Below, one piece after another: positions 1-9,707 of a stretch of DNA of 64,000 nt. The translations under genes were made by a program, and so were the position numbers. Below the pieces are notes generated by a model. It worked only from the letters and a program-made list of their open reading frames with translations. It was not told the origin of the DNA and searched no databases. Location of the stretch: NCBI GenBank assembly GCA_963750995.1, contig CAVVST010000002.1, forward strand, positions 1,240,001 through 1,304,000. The letters are read 5' to 3'. The DNA comes from CAVVST01 sp963750995 (lineage in GTDB: Bacteria > Acidobacteriota > Vicinamibacteria > Vicinamibacterales > UBA2999). The stretch's first letter is position 1. Every line of letters begins with the position of its first letter.

Positions 1-33
1 GGAGCGTGGTAAGTATCAATGCAGGTTTCATAG

Positions 34-882
34 TTATTTGTTCTGGCGGCGGTACTCGTCCCGAACATCCTTGAGGTGCTTCAGATCCTGGTTGTCCTCG
101 AGACACGCGACCTCGAGCATCTCTCCGGGCTGCCGATTCAGCGGCATCTCGATCGTCCACGGGCGGGTATACACAGTGAGATCGGTAACCGTCGCCTGGT
201 AAGTGATCCGATCGGCGTTCACGGGCGTGAACCGCTCGACCACCGTGGCCGCGTGGCTGATCACATCACCGACCTCGTTCAGCCACGACTTGCCGTTGAG
301 GTTCTTCGTTTCGACGACGAGCGTGTCGCCCTCCCACCGGCCGATCGAATCGCCCTGCCACAGGCGCAGCGTGTCGGGGAGGTGCTCCTTGCGATTGAGC
401 GAGACAAGACGCCACGCCATTCGTTCGTGCAGGAAGACGACCGCATCGGCGGTCTGGAAGATATGCACCGGCGCGGGAACGTAGAGCGACCGTGGAACGC
501 CGCCCACGAAGCAGTGCGCCGTCGGGTCGTCGTATCCGTGCTCTGGCCGGATCCGGGTGGCTTTTTCCTCAGCCGCCCACGGCTGGTACGGAAGCCTCTT
601 GTCCTGGGGATCGATGATGACGCCGCGGCCTCCGCCGGTGAATGTTTCCTTGTGCGCCTCGAGCCCCCAGTTTGCGCCGCCGTGGTCGCTCTGGAAGAAA
701 CCGTTCAAATCCGGCTTCCCGTCCGGCATTCGGCGCACAGGCCCCGCGGGCGCGGCGGCGGCAGGCGCCTGCGCAGCCAGGTCGACAGCGGGAATCGACA
801 CGACGAGCACCGCGGCAAGGAACAGACGGATCGTCGCCCCGCGACCCTGCTGGGGATGACCCTGGATGAATCGATGCGTCAT
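34..882 (-). CDS. secreted protein of unknown function, MPDGKP-motif family (paralogue 1)
   Basis: About 282 residues. An N-terminal hydrophobic stretch ending near DLAAQAP looks like a signal peptide, followed by VRRMPDGKPDLNGFF, a YQPWAAEEKA segment, a HCFVGGVPRS segment and a GRWEGDTLVVET segment. The same blocks occur in the same order in the gene directly upstream, so the two are paralogues, probably from tandem duplication. Its ATG overlaps the upstream stop in an ATGA (879-882), which implies translational coupling and favours this start over longer readings. I recognise the pair only as a widespread acidobacterial exported family of unknown function. No catalytic residues or cofactor motif can be named. 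Confidence 0.85.
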   Translation of the reverse strand: MTHRFIQGHPQQGRGATIRLFLAAVLVVSIPAVDLAAQAPAAAAPAGPVRRMPDGKPDLNGFFQSDHGGANWGLEAHKETFTGGGRGVIIDPQDKRLPYQPWAAEEKATRIRPEHGYDDPTAHCFVGGVPRSLYVPAPVHIFQTADAVVFLHERMAWRLVSLNRKEHLPDTLRLWQGDSIGRWEGDTLVVETKNLNGKSWLNEVGDVISHAATVVERFTPVNADRITYQATVTDLTVYTRPWTIEMPLNRQPGEMLEVACLEDNQDLKHLKDVRDEYRRQNK

Positions 883-1655
883 GGTTGTGAATACCAGGTG
901 CGCGGGTTGCGCTCGAAATCGCCGCTGGCCTCTTCCTTCTCCGCCTGGCACTGGTACTCCAGCACCCGGGCCATGTCCTTGTGCCTGTGCATCGGCATGC
1001 TGATCTTCCACGGGCGGGTGAATACCTTGGGATCCTCGATCGTGGCTTCGTACTGCAACGTGTCGCGGTCGAGCAGCGTGTAGCGCTCCACCACCTTGAG
1101 CGCCTCGCTGTGAAAGTTGCCGGCCATGTCCAACCACGTACGGTCGTTGTGGTTCGTGACCTCGACGACCAGCGTATCGCCCTCCCAGCGGCCGCGCGAA
1201 TCGCCCATCCAGAACTCAATCCCGTCCGCGGGCTTGCTGCCGTTGGTGTAGATCAACCGGTGCACCTGCGTCCACTCGAAGGTCATGGCGACGTGCGCCG
1301 GCGTCTGGAAGATCTGGAACGGCCACTCCATGTACATGATGCGCGGCACGCCCGGCAGGAAGCAGTGCGACAGCGGATCCGCGGTCGCGCGCGCGGCGAA
1401 GTTCTCGGCCTTCTTTTTCGCCGCCCACGGCTGGTAGGGAATCTCACCGCCCGCGACGACGCTGCGGCCCGCCGGCATGCCGTGGCGCGCGACGTGGTCC
1501 TGCAAGTCATACGAAGCGCGGTTGCGCACCTGCCAGATCCCCTGCAGGTTCGGCCGCCCGTCGGGCATCCGCGGAATCGACTCGCCGGAAGCCGCACCTT
1601 GCGCGAACGCGAGGGTGGGCACCAGCAACAGCAGCAGCCAGACGCCAGGCTTCAT
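879..1655 (-). CDS. secreted protein of unknown function, MPDGRP-motif family (paralogue 2)
   Basis: 258 residues with a clear signal peptide (MKPGVWLLLLLVPTLAFAQ). The mature part carries IPRMPDGRPNLQGIW, a YQPWAAKKKAE block, HCFLPGVPR and GRWEGDTLVVEVTNHND, matching the downstream paralogue block for block. It is first in a two-gene coupled operon. A perfect TATAAT sits nine bases before the ATG, so the transcript would be leaderless or nearly so; no Shine-Dalgarno is visible. Function unknown; likely periplasmic or secreted. Confidence 0.85.
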   Translation of the reverse strand: MKPGVWLLLLLVPTLAFAQGAASGESIPRMPDGRPNLQGIWQVRNRASYDLQDHVARHGMPAGRSVVAGGEIPYQPWAAKKKAENFAARATADPLSHCFLPGVPRIMYMEWPFQIFQTPAHVAMTFEWTQVHRLIYTNGSKPADGIEFWMGDSRGRWEGDTLVVEVTNHNDRTWLDMAGNFHSEALKVVERYTLLDRDTLQYEATIEDPKVFTRPWKISMPMHRHKDMARVLEYQCQAEKEEASGDFERNPRTWYSQP

Positions 1656-1664
1656 CGGACGCCA

Positions 1665-1713
1665 ATTATACCTAGGCTTCTTTTGTGACTTGTGACTTGA
1701 CCCTTGTGACTTG
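1665..1713 (-). promoter_or_regulatory. putative promoter with direct repeats upstream of the 1655 start
   Basis: On the minus strand a perfect TATAAT lies at 1670-1665, nine bases before the ATG. Upstream are two exact copies of CAAGTCACAAG (1713-1703 and 1699-1689), 14 bp apart centre to centre, followed by a partial third copy. They cover the region where a -35 box would be, and no good TTGACA is present. This could be an activator or repressor site, or a simple repeat of a type scattered through such genomes. Confidence 0.4.
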
Positions 1714-3036
1714 TTACTGCCAGACCGCTCGAACCGGTTTGCCGATTAGAAACGCGGGGTTGGCACCTGGCCGCGGCTGGAACTTCTGGAACCGGCCCGA
1801 GTCCACCTCGGCCACGTACAAATTCCCGTCCTGGTCGACGCTCATGCCGTGGACGCCCCAGACGGTACCCGGGAAATCCCCGATCGTGCCCCACGAGTAC
1901 AGGAGATGTCCCTGCTGGTCGTACTTCAGCATCTTGTGCGTGTTGCGGTCGAAGGTCGCCACGGTGCCGTCCGCCGCAACATCCACGAAGTGGAGGCTCG
2001 ACGGGCTGACTGAAATCTTCCATTCGGAGAGGTACTTGCCGTTCTCGTCGAAGATCTGGATGCGATGGTTGTCTCGATCGTTGACGAATACGCGCCGCGT
2101 CTGGAGATCGATGCCAACCCCATGCACGTTATTCAAGTAACCTGGGCGCGTTTCCTTGCCCGACTCACCCTTCATTCCGAAATCGAAGAGGAACTTGCCG
2201 CTCGCGTCGAACTTGGCAACGCGCGTGCCGTTATAGCCATCCGACACGTAGAAGCTCCCGTCGGGCAGCCACGCCATGAACGTGGGCCGATTGAAGTGCG
2301 TCCCATCGGCGCCGGATACATTGGGCGTTCCGATCGTCTGCACGAGCTGCTTGCCGTCGTTGGTGAACTTGTAAATGGCGTGCGTGTGATCGTCAACGAC
2401 CCAGACATGCTTTTCCATGTCGTACGGGCTGACGTACACCGCATGCGGGCGCTTGAACAGCTTGTCCCACTGCGTCCACTGCTCGATGATGTTCCCGTCC
2501 GCATCGACCACGATGAGACAGTGCTCCCAGCGCGCGTCGACGCCGAGCTCGCGATAGGGCGGCTGCGACCCGCGCCACAGCTCCATCCCCTTGGCCGGAT
2601 CCTGGCCCGATCCGCCGGCACCGGGCGGCGTCGCCTGGTTGGCGTTCCGCCACGGCAATCCGCCGACCGGGAACTGGACGCTTGCGCCGACGTCCGAGTA
2701 CTTCTGGACCTGCGGCCGTTTGAGGTTCGGTAGCTCACCGCCGCCGAGCAGATACACGCGGTTCGGGCTTTCCGCGAAAATGCCGCGCGCGCCGCCGTAG
2801 GTCCACTGCTCGTGGCCGGGGAGCGTGCTCAGATCCTTCGGCCACCCCATCTGCACATCGTAGGGGCCGGAAATATCCTCCGCGCCGATGGCATCGGATA
2901 CCGCCGCCGCGGTCACCGTCGCGGCGCCCTCGACATCGTCATCTGGAGCACTGGCCGGCATGAGGCGGCCGCCGAGCGGAATCCCTGCGGCGAGGCCGAC
3001 AACGAGCGCCAGTAGAACCGTTGTTCCTCTATTCAT
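1714..3036 (-). CDS. exported NHL-type six-bladed beta-propeller protein
   Basis: 440 residues. An N-terminal membrane anchor or signal (VLLALVVGLAAGIPLGG) is followed by repeated propeller blades with motifs such as FNRPTFMAWLPDGSFYVSDG, VFVNDRDNHRIQIFDENGK, HGMSVDQDGNLYVAE and RFQKFQPRPGA. The blades resemble NHL repeats and the lyase domain of peptidyl-alpha-hydroxyglycine alpha-amidating lyases; similar proteins are often labelled that way without proof of activity. GGAGG six bases before the ATG supports the start. A close homologue lies at 4935-6229 on the other strand. Role unknown: a binding propeller or a metal-dependent lyase are both possible. Confidence 0.85.
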   Translation of the reverse strand: MNRGTTVLLALVVGLAAGIPLGGRLMPASAPDDDVEGAATVTAAAVSDAIGAEDISGPYDVQMGWPKDLSTLPGHEQWTYGGARGIFAESPNRVYLLGGGELPNLKRPQVQKYSDVGASVQFPVGGLPWRNANQATPPGAGGSGQDPAKGMELWRGSQPPYRELGVDARWEHCLIVVDADGNIIEQWTQWDKLFKRPHAVYVSPYDMEKHVWVVDDHTHAIYKFTNDGKQLVQTIGTPNVSGADGTHFNRPTFMAWLPDGSFYVSDGYNGTRVAKFDASGKFLFDFGMKGESGKETRPGYLNNVHGVGIDLQTRRVFVNDRDNHRIQIFDENGKYLSEWKISVSPSSLHFVDVAADGTVATFDRNTHKMLKYDQQGHLLYSWGTIGDFPGTVWGVHGMSVDQDGNLYVAEVDSGRFQKFQPRPGANPAFLIGKPVRAVWQ

Positions 3037-3089
3037 CGGAACCTCCGGCGAGAGGCTGGACTATACAAAGTGGAGGGTGAGTTTATCAG

Positions 3090-4858
3090 CTATCTGTTTG
3101 CCGCAATGAAACGGTCCACCTGATCCTCGATCATCGTCAACGGCGCCGTCCCCATGCTGAGCACGGCATTGTGGAACGCCTTCGGGTTGAACCGGTCGCC
3201 AAGCGCCGCGCGCGCCTTGTCGCGCAGCTCGACGAGCTTGAGCTGGCCGACCATGTACGGCGTCGCCTGGCCGGGGAGGACGACATATCGTTCGACCTCG
3301 CTCGACTCGATGCCGTAGTCAATCGCCTGCTGCCGGGTCCATCCCTTCGCGTGGAGCCCGGTGTCGACGACCAGGCGCCGGGCACGGAACAGCGCGGCGT
3401 CCATCTGTCCGAGCAGTCCTTCGGAATCGCCGTCGTACCAGCCGTCTTCGGCCGCCAGCCGTTCGGCGTAGAGCGCCCAGCCCTCGCTGACCGCCGAGAT
3501 GCCGCCGAACGCGCGAATCTGCCGGAAGCGCGGGTTGGCGTCGTTCTCGAGCTCGAGTGCGAGCTGGAAATGATGGCCGGGAACTGTCTCGTGGTACACC
3601 AGCGAGCGTGTGCCGAACTTCGTCAGGTACGACGGACGCAGCGGAATCTGGAAGATGCCGGGCCGGGACCCGTCACGCGCCGGTGTCGTGTAGTTCGCGG
3701 CGGCACTGGCCTCCCGGAACTTCGGGAACGGACGCGCCTCGACCGGCGCACGCGGCGTCTTGTCGAAGAGCGTCATCGACCGCTGCTGCGCATCGCGAAG
3801 CACGCCGTTGATGTCGGCCATGATGGCGGTGCGGCCGGCCTCGGTGGTCGGATACGCGAGGTCCTTCTCGAGCTGCGCGACACGCGCGCTGATCGACCCG
3901 TCAGCTCGTCCAAGCTTCCTGAAGATGGCATCCATCTCACCTTCGAGCCGCGCCACCTCGCGCAGGCCGATCTGATGAATCTCGTCGGCGGTGAGCATCG
4001 TCGACGTGAACGCGCGCAGGAAGTAGGCGTAGGCCTCTGACCCCGCCGCGGGAACCGTGACACGCCGGCCGCGTCGGTCGCGCCCGCCTGCAGCGGACGC
4101 AGCGCCGCGAGCGCCCGCTGCCACGCGGGATAGACCTGCCGGGTGGTGATCGCTTCCGCCTGCGCGCGCAGCCGTTCCCGCGTCGCCGAGGAGATACCGT
4201 TCGCTGCGGCCATGCGATCGTTGAACGCGGTGACGAACGGATTCTGCGCCGCAGGCGTAGAAATGAACTGCTCCATCTGGGCGATGGTCGCGGTCAGGAT
4301 GAAGCGGGGCGGAATCATCCGCTTCTCTGCCAGAACGGACGCTTCCGCAATCGCCTCGTCCATCCGCGCCGACACCTGTCCGAGCCGGGCGACGTAATTG
4401 GCGGCGTCCTTTTCGGTGTTGAGCGGATGCACGATGGTCAGGGCGTTCGGCAGGTTGACGTTGGCGCCGCCGAACTGCTCGAGCGGGAAATAGAAGTCGT
4501 CGTACTTCTGCCCCTCGACGACCATCTCGAGCTGCCACTTCATGAGGTCGGCCGACACGCGCTGGGTTTCGGTCAGCTGCTCGCGATCGAATGCCGCCAG
4601 CTCCATGAGGCCGCGGCGCGCCAACTCGACGCGACGGCTTCGCCACTCGCGTGTGAGCGGCGTCATCTGCGTTTCGAGCGCATCCTGTTCGGGCCCGCTG
4701 AAGTAGCGCGTCGCGATCGCCTGGTTCGGGTTCATCCGCACCCAATCGGCCGTAAAGGTGTCGAAAAACGCGTCGATCGACGGCGAAGACGCCGGCGCGG
4801 CCGCCCGGCACGATGTAAGCGCGAGCCCCCAGAGACAGACCATGAGCAGCCGCTTCAT
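3090..4858 (-). CDS. DUF885 family exported protein (one frameshift)
   Basis: About 589 residues read across one frameshift near 4045. The first frame gives a lipoprotein-like N-terminus (MKRLLMVCLWGLALTSCRAA) and the helical first half. The second resumes with SEAYAYFLRAFTSTMLTADEI and contains YHETVPGHHFQ, the HExxPGHH motif typical of DUF885, thought to be a metallopeptidase-like site. Family members are usually 550-620 residues, which fits the joined length. The start is set by GGAGG seven bases before ATG 4858. The shift behaves like one missing base in a GC-rich run with no loss of conserved residues, so a sequence error is more likely than decay. Confidence 0.82.
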
Positions 4859-4934
4859 CGCATTTCCTCCGATCACCCGGCCGGATTATAGTTCGCACAC
4901 TTACAGGCTTGTCCTTCCGCAGGTGAGGTGTTGT

Positions 4935-6229
4935 ATGCGCAAGTACGCAGGAACTATCGTCGCGGTGGTGCTCGCGTTCGCCGTGCGGCATGCTCGTCGC
5001 CAGGCCGGCGGCGCCGCCGGCGGAAAGCCAGCTGGCGCGCGACACCGGCTTCGCCGCGGTGCCCGGCCAGAAGGGCGGCTGGGATCTCACGGGGCCGTAC
5101 GAGGTGGTCCCGAACTGGCCGAAGCCGCTGTCGCAGCGTCCCGGTCACGACGGCTGGACGTGGGGCGCGACCGAAGGCGTGTTTGCCGAAACCGCCGACC
5201 GCGTGTTCGCCGTTCAACTCGGCGAGCTGCCCGAACTCAAGCGTCCGCAGCTCGTGCCCGTTACCGAACATCGGCCCCAGCCTCTCGTTCCCGGTGGGCC
5301 AGGTGCCGTTCAGGCACGCATCGCAGGGACAGGTCGCCAGCCCGCCGGGGGGCGGCGGACCCGGCGCCGACCCGGACGACCCGGCGGTGCAATACAAGGG
5401 TCGCCCCGGCATCGATTCGCGCTGGGAGCACCTGATCATCGCCTTCAACGCCGCCGGCGACATCGTCGAGGAATGGACGCAGTGGGACACGATGCTGCGG
5501 CGGCCGCATGCGATCTACATCAGCCCGTGGGATCCGGAGAAGAACGTCTGGGTGGTCGAGGACCACAATCACGTGCTCTACAAGTTCTCGCACGATGGCA
5601 CCAAGCTCCTGCAGACGATCGGCACCAAGGGCCAGAAGGGCGCGGACGCGACGCACTTCAACCGGCCGACATTCATGGCGTTCCTGCCCGACGGCTCGAT
5701 GTTCGTTTCCGACGGCTACAACGGTAACCGGGTGGTGAAACTCGACAAGAACGGCAAGTTCGTCACCGCGTGGGGCGAGCGCGGCGAGCAGGGCAAGGAG
5801 ACGCGTCCGAACTACTTCAACGTTGTGCACGGCATCGCCGCCGACCCGGTCACACGCAGGATCTACGTGAGCGACCGCGGCAACCGTCGCATGCAGGTGT
5901 TCGACGAGAACGGCAAGTTCCTGACGCAGTGGCCCTTCGATACTCCATCGTCGGTGAACTTCCTCTACGCGAACGGCGATGGCTCCGTCTGGGCGTTCGA
6001 CAACCCCACGGAAAAGGTCGTCAAGTACGACGGCGAGGGACAGCTTCTGTATGCGTGGGGCGCGCTTGGCGACTACCCCGGGAGCTTCCTCAACATGCAC
6101 GGCGCGAGCGTCGATCCGGACGGGAACCTGTACATCGCCGACGTCGGCGACGCGCGCGTGCAGAAGTTCCGCCCGCGGGCCGGAGCACGCCCCGAGCTCC
6201 TTGTGGGCAAGCCACCGGTCGCGCAGTAG
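4935..6229 (+). CDS. exported NHL-type beta-propeller protein (two frameshifts)
   Basis: About 431 residues, paralogous to the 1714-3036 product: both share the WEH(L/C)I, EEWTQWD or EQWTQWD, RPHA(I/V)Y(I/V)SP, FNRPTF, LPDGS and VSDGYNG blocks. The N-terminus is hydrophobic (signal peptide). Extra single bases near 4986 and 5266 break the frame; after each, conserved blade sequence continues at once (GMLVARPAAPPAES, then NIGPSLSFPVGQ). It lies divergently from the DUF885 gene across a 76-bp gap that must hold both promoters. Same functional uncertainty as its paralogue. Confidence 0.83.
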
Positions 6230-6290
6230 GAGAACCCACGAGTCGTTCACGCTTCTGGGTTCTCGCTGCCCGGTTCGTGTTCAGGTTCGG

Positions 6291-6374
6291 GTCCGGCTGA
6301 AGCCGGACACTACCCGACGCACAGCGCCAGACGCGCAAAGTGTTGCGAGCGTCGTGTTCGCCTTTAGGCGGACC
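6291..6374. repeat. REP-like hairpins (types B and A)
   Basis: A type B hairpin, GTCCGGCTGAAGCCGGACAC at 6291 on, ends in ACTAC. A degraded type A hairpin, TTCGCCTTTAGGCGGAC, lies at 6357-6373. The same two elements recur at about six intergenic loci in this window. The rest of the 240-bp gap between 6229 and 6470 shows no gene. Confidence 0.7.
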
Positions 6375-6469
6375 GAACAACGAACAACGAAGCCAGGAAC
6401 ATTGAACCGAACCTGAACACGGCCTGAGAAGAGAGAACCGAGCAGCGTGACGACAAGGTTGTCCCAACG

Positions 6470-7665
6470 GTGAACCCGCGACTCGATCGCCTTCACCCCT
6501 ATCCATTCGAAAAGCTGCGCGCGCTGCTGGCCGGCGTCGCTCCGCCCGCCTTTCGCCGATCCGGCTGTCGATCGGCGAGCCGCAGCACCCGACGCCTGAC
6601 CTGATACGCCAGGCGCTCGTCGAGCCACCTGGACGGCCTCTCGACCTATCCGCTCACGTCGGGACTCGACGAGCTGCGCGAGGCGATGGCGGCGTGGTTC
6701 AGGACGCGATACTCGCTGCCGCGACTGGATGCCGCCGACGCAGGTGCTGCCGGTCAACGGCACGCGCGAAGCGCTGTTCGCGTTCGCGCAGGCCGTGATC
6801 GACGGCTCGCGGCCGGCGCCGGTCGTCGTGTGCCCGAACCCGTTCTACCAGATCTATGAAGGCGCGGCGCTGCTGGCCGGCGCCGAGCCCGCGTTCCTCA
6901 ATCAGACCGCCGCGCAACGGCTTCGACCTCGACCTCGAATCGCTCATCGGCGACGAGTGTGGCGGCGGACGCAGCTGCTCTACGTCTGCTCGCCGGGCAA
7001 TCCGACCGGTCGCGTGCTCGACGCTCGACGACCTGGCGCGACGCTGTTCGAGCGCGCCGATCGCTACGGCTTCGTGATCGCGTCGGACGAGTGCTATTCG
7101 GAGATCTATCCTGACGAGAGCGCGCCGCCGCTCGGCGGGCTGGAGGCGGCGCAGCGCCTCGGCCGCGACGGCTTCCGCAACCTCGTGGTCTTCACCAGCC
7201 TGTCGAAGCGATCGAACGCGCCGGGCCTGCGCTCGGGCGGCGTCGCCGGCGACGCGGCGCTGCTGCGCGCGGTTTCTGCTCTATCGCACTTATCATGGAG
7301 GCGCGATGAGTCCCGCCGTCCAGCACGCCAGCATCGCCGCCTGGCGCGACGAGGCGCACGTGCGCGACAACCGCGCGCGGTACCGGGAGAAGTTCGACGC
7401 CGTCGTGCCGATGCTCGACGCCGGTGCTGCCGGCACCGCGGCCGGACGCCGGCTTCTACCTCTGGGCGCGCGTGCCCGGAGGCGACGACGAGCGCTTCGC
7501 GCGGGACTGTTTGCGGCGGCGCACGTCACCGTGCTGCCCGGGCCGGTATCTCGCGCGCGACGCGCACGGCGAGAACCCGGGCCGCGGTTACGTCCGCATC
7601 GCGCTCGTCCCCGGACTCGAGGAATGCGTCGACGCCGCCCGGCGCATCGTGGAGTACTGCCGCTG

Positions 7666-7666
<1 letters not shown>
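6470..7666 (+). CDS. dapC: N-succinyldiaminopimelate aminotransferase (multiply frameshifted)
   Basis: PLP-dependent aminotransferase converting N-succinyl-2-amino-6-oxopimelate to N-succinyl-LL-diaminopimelate in lysine and peptidoglycan precursor synthesis. The GTG start gives VNPRLDRLHPYPFEKLRALL, the characteristic DapC N-terminus. Further blocks lie in successive frames: LSIGEPQHPTPDLIRQAL, QVLPVNGTREALFAFAQ, CPNPFYQIYEGAA, YVCSPGNPTGRVL, IASDECYSEIYPDES, TSLSKRSNAPGLRSG (with the PLP lysine), SPAVQHASIAAWRDE, PDAGFYLWARVPGGD and GYVRIALVPGLEECV. About ten shifts are needed, yet almost no conserved residue is lost, so base-calling error is the best explanation. Its TGA overlaps the dapD ATG by one base. 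Confidence 0.85.
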
Positions 7667-8512
<846 letters not shown>

Positions 8513-8517
8513 CCTCG

Positions 8518-9654
8518 ATGTCCGACACGCTGGACCTCGCGAAGCAGCTGATCGCCTGCCGGTCGATCACGCCGGACGACGGCGGCTGCCTCGATCTGAT
8601 CGGGTCGCGGCTCGCGAAGGCCGGCTTCACCTGCGAGCGGATCGACCGCGGCCCGGTGCGGAACCTGTGGGCGCGGCACGGCAGCGGCGCGCCGCTCGTC
8701 TGCCTCGCCGGACACGTGGACGTCGTGCCGCCGGGCCCCGTCGATCGATGGACGAGCGATCCGTTCACGCCAACCGAGCGTGACGGCTTCCTGTTCGGGC
8801 GCGGCGCCGCGGACATGAAGACGTCGGTCGCGGCGATGGTCACGGCCGCCGAACGGTTCGTCGCGCGGAGTCCACGTCACCGCGGTTCGCTGGCGCTGCT
8901 GTTCACGTCGGACGAAGAAGGCGCCGGCATCGACGGCACCGCGGCGGTCGTCCAGGCGCTGCAGGCGCGCGGCGACGACGATCGACGCCTGCATCGTCGG
9001 CGAGCCGACCTCGTCGGCGCTGCTCGGCGACACGATGAAGAACGGACGGCGCGGGTCGCTGAACGGCGTGCTCACCGTCAAGGGCGTGCAGTGCCACATC
9101 GCCTATCCGGAGCGGGGCCGCAACCCGATCCACGTGGCGCTGCCGGCGCTGGCCGAGCTCGCCGCGACTCGAGTGGGACCGCGGCAACGAGTACTTCTCC
9201 CCCACCAGCTTCCAGATCTCGTACGTGCAGGCGGGGGCTGGCGCGAACAACACGATCCCCGGCGCGCTGGAGGTGCTGTTCAACTTCCGCTTCTCGACGG
9301 AATCGCCGGCCGAGGAGCTTGAAGACGCGCGTGCACGCCGTGCTCGATGCTCACGGAGTGGACTACGAGCTCGAATGGACATTGTCCGCGTCGCCCTTCC
9401 TCTCGCCACGAGGCCGCCTCGCCGACGTGATGAGCGACGCCGTCGCAGCCGTAACCGGCGTGACCCCGGCGCTGTCGACGAGCGGCGGCACGTCCGACGG
9501 CCGCTTTCTTGCGGGGGTATCGCGCGAAGTCGTGGAGTTCGGTCCAGTCAACGAGTCCATCCATGCGATCGACGAACACGTGCGTCTGGCCGATATCGCG
9601 CCGCTCTCGGCTGTCTATGAACATGCTCTCACCTCGCTGCTACGGTCCAGCTAG
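8518..9654 (+). CDS. dapE: succinyl-diaminopimelate desuccinylase (frameshifted)
   Basis: Zinc M20-family hydrolase releasing LL-diaminopimelate. About 378 residues after joining frames, usual for DapE. Visible: CLAGHVDVVPPGP (zinc His and Asp), DGFLFGRGAADMKTSVAAMV (second metal Asp), LLFTSDEEGAGIDGT (catalytic EE), VKGVQCHIAYPERG, NPIHVALPALAEL, GANNTIPGALEVLFNFRFST, TSGGTSDGRFL and FGPVNESIHAIDEHV. Single extra bases near 8977, 9167 and 9320 shift the frame; the last returns it to the starting frame. Third gene of the dap operon. Confidence 0.9.
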   Translation: MSDTLDLAKQLIACRSITPDDGGCLDLIGSRLAKAGFTCERIDRGPVRNLWARHGSGAPLVCLAGHVDVVPPGPVDRWTSDPFTPTERDGFLFGRGAADMKTSVAAMVTAAERFVARSPRHRGSLALLFTSDEEGAGIDGTAAVVQALQARGDDDRRLHRRRADLVGAARRHDEERTARVAERRAHRQGRAVPHRLSGAGPQPDPRGAAGAGRARRDSSGTAATSTSPPPASRSRTCRRGLARTTRSPARWRCCSTSASRRNRRPRSLKTRVHAVLDAHGVDYELEWTLSASPFLSPRGRLADVMSDAVAAVTGVTPALSTSGGTSDGRFLAGVSREVVEFGPVNESIHAIDEHVRLADIAPLSAVYEHALTSLLRSS

Positions 9655-9707
9655 AGTTGTCTGATGCTTGACCACTAGAATCGGCCCGACCGAACCTATG
9701 AGGTGGA

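Noticed and set aside
34..1137. Longer reading of the first gene starting at 1137
   Set aside because: The extra 85 residues are shadow of the upstream paralogue; the ATGA overlap at 879-882 and the signal peptide place the start at 882.
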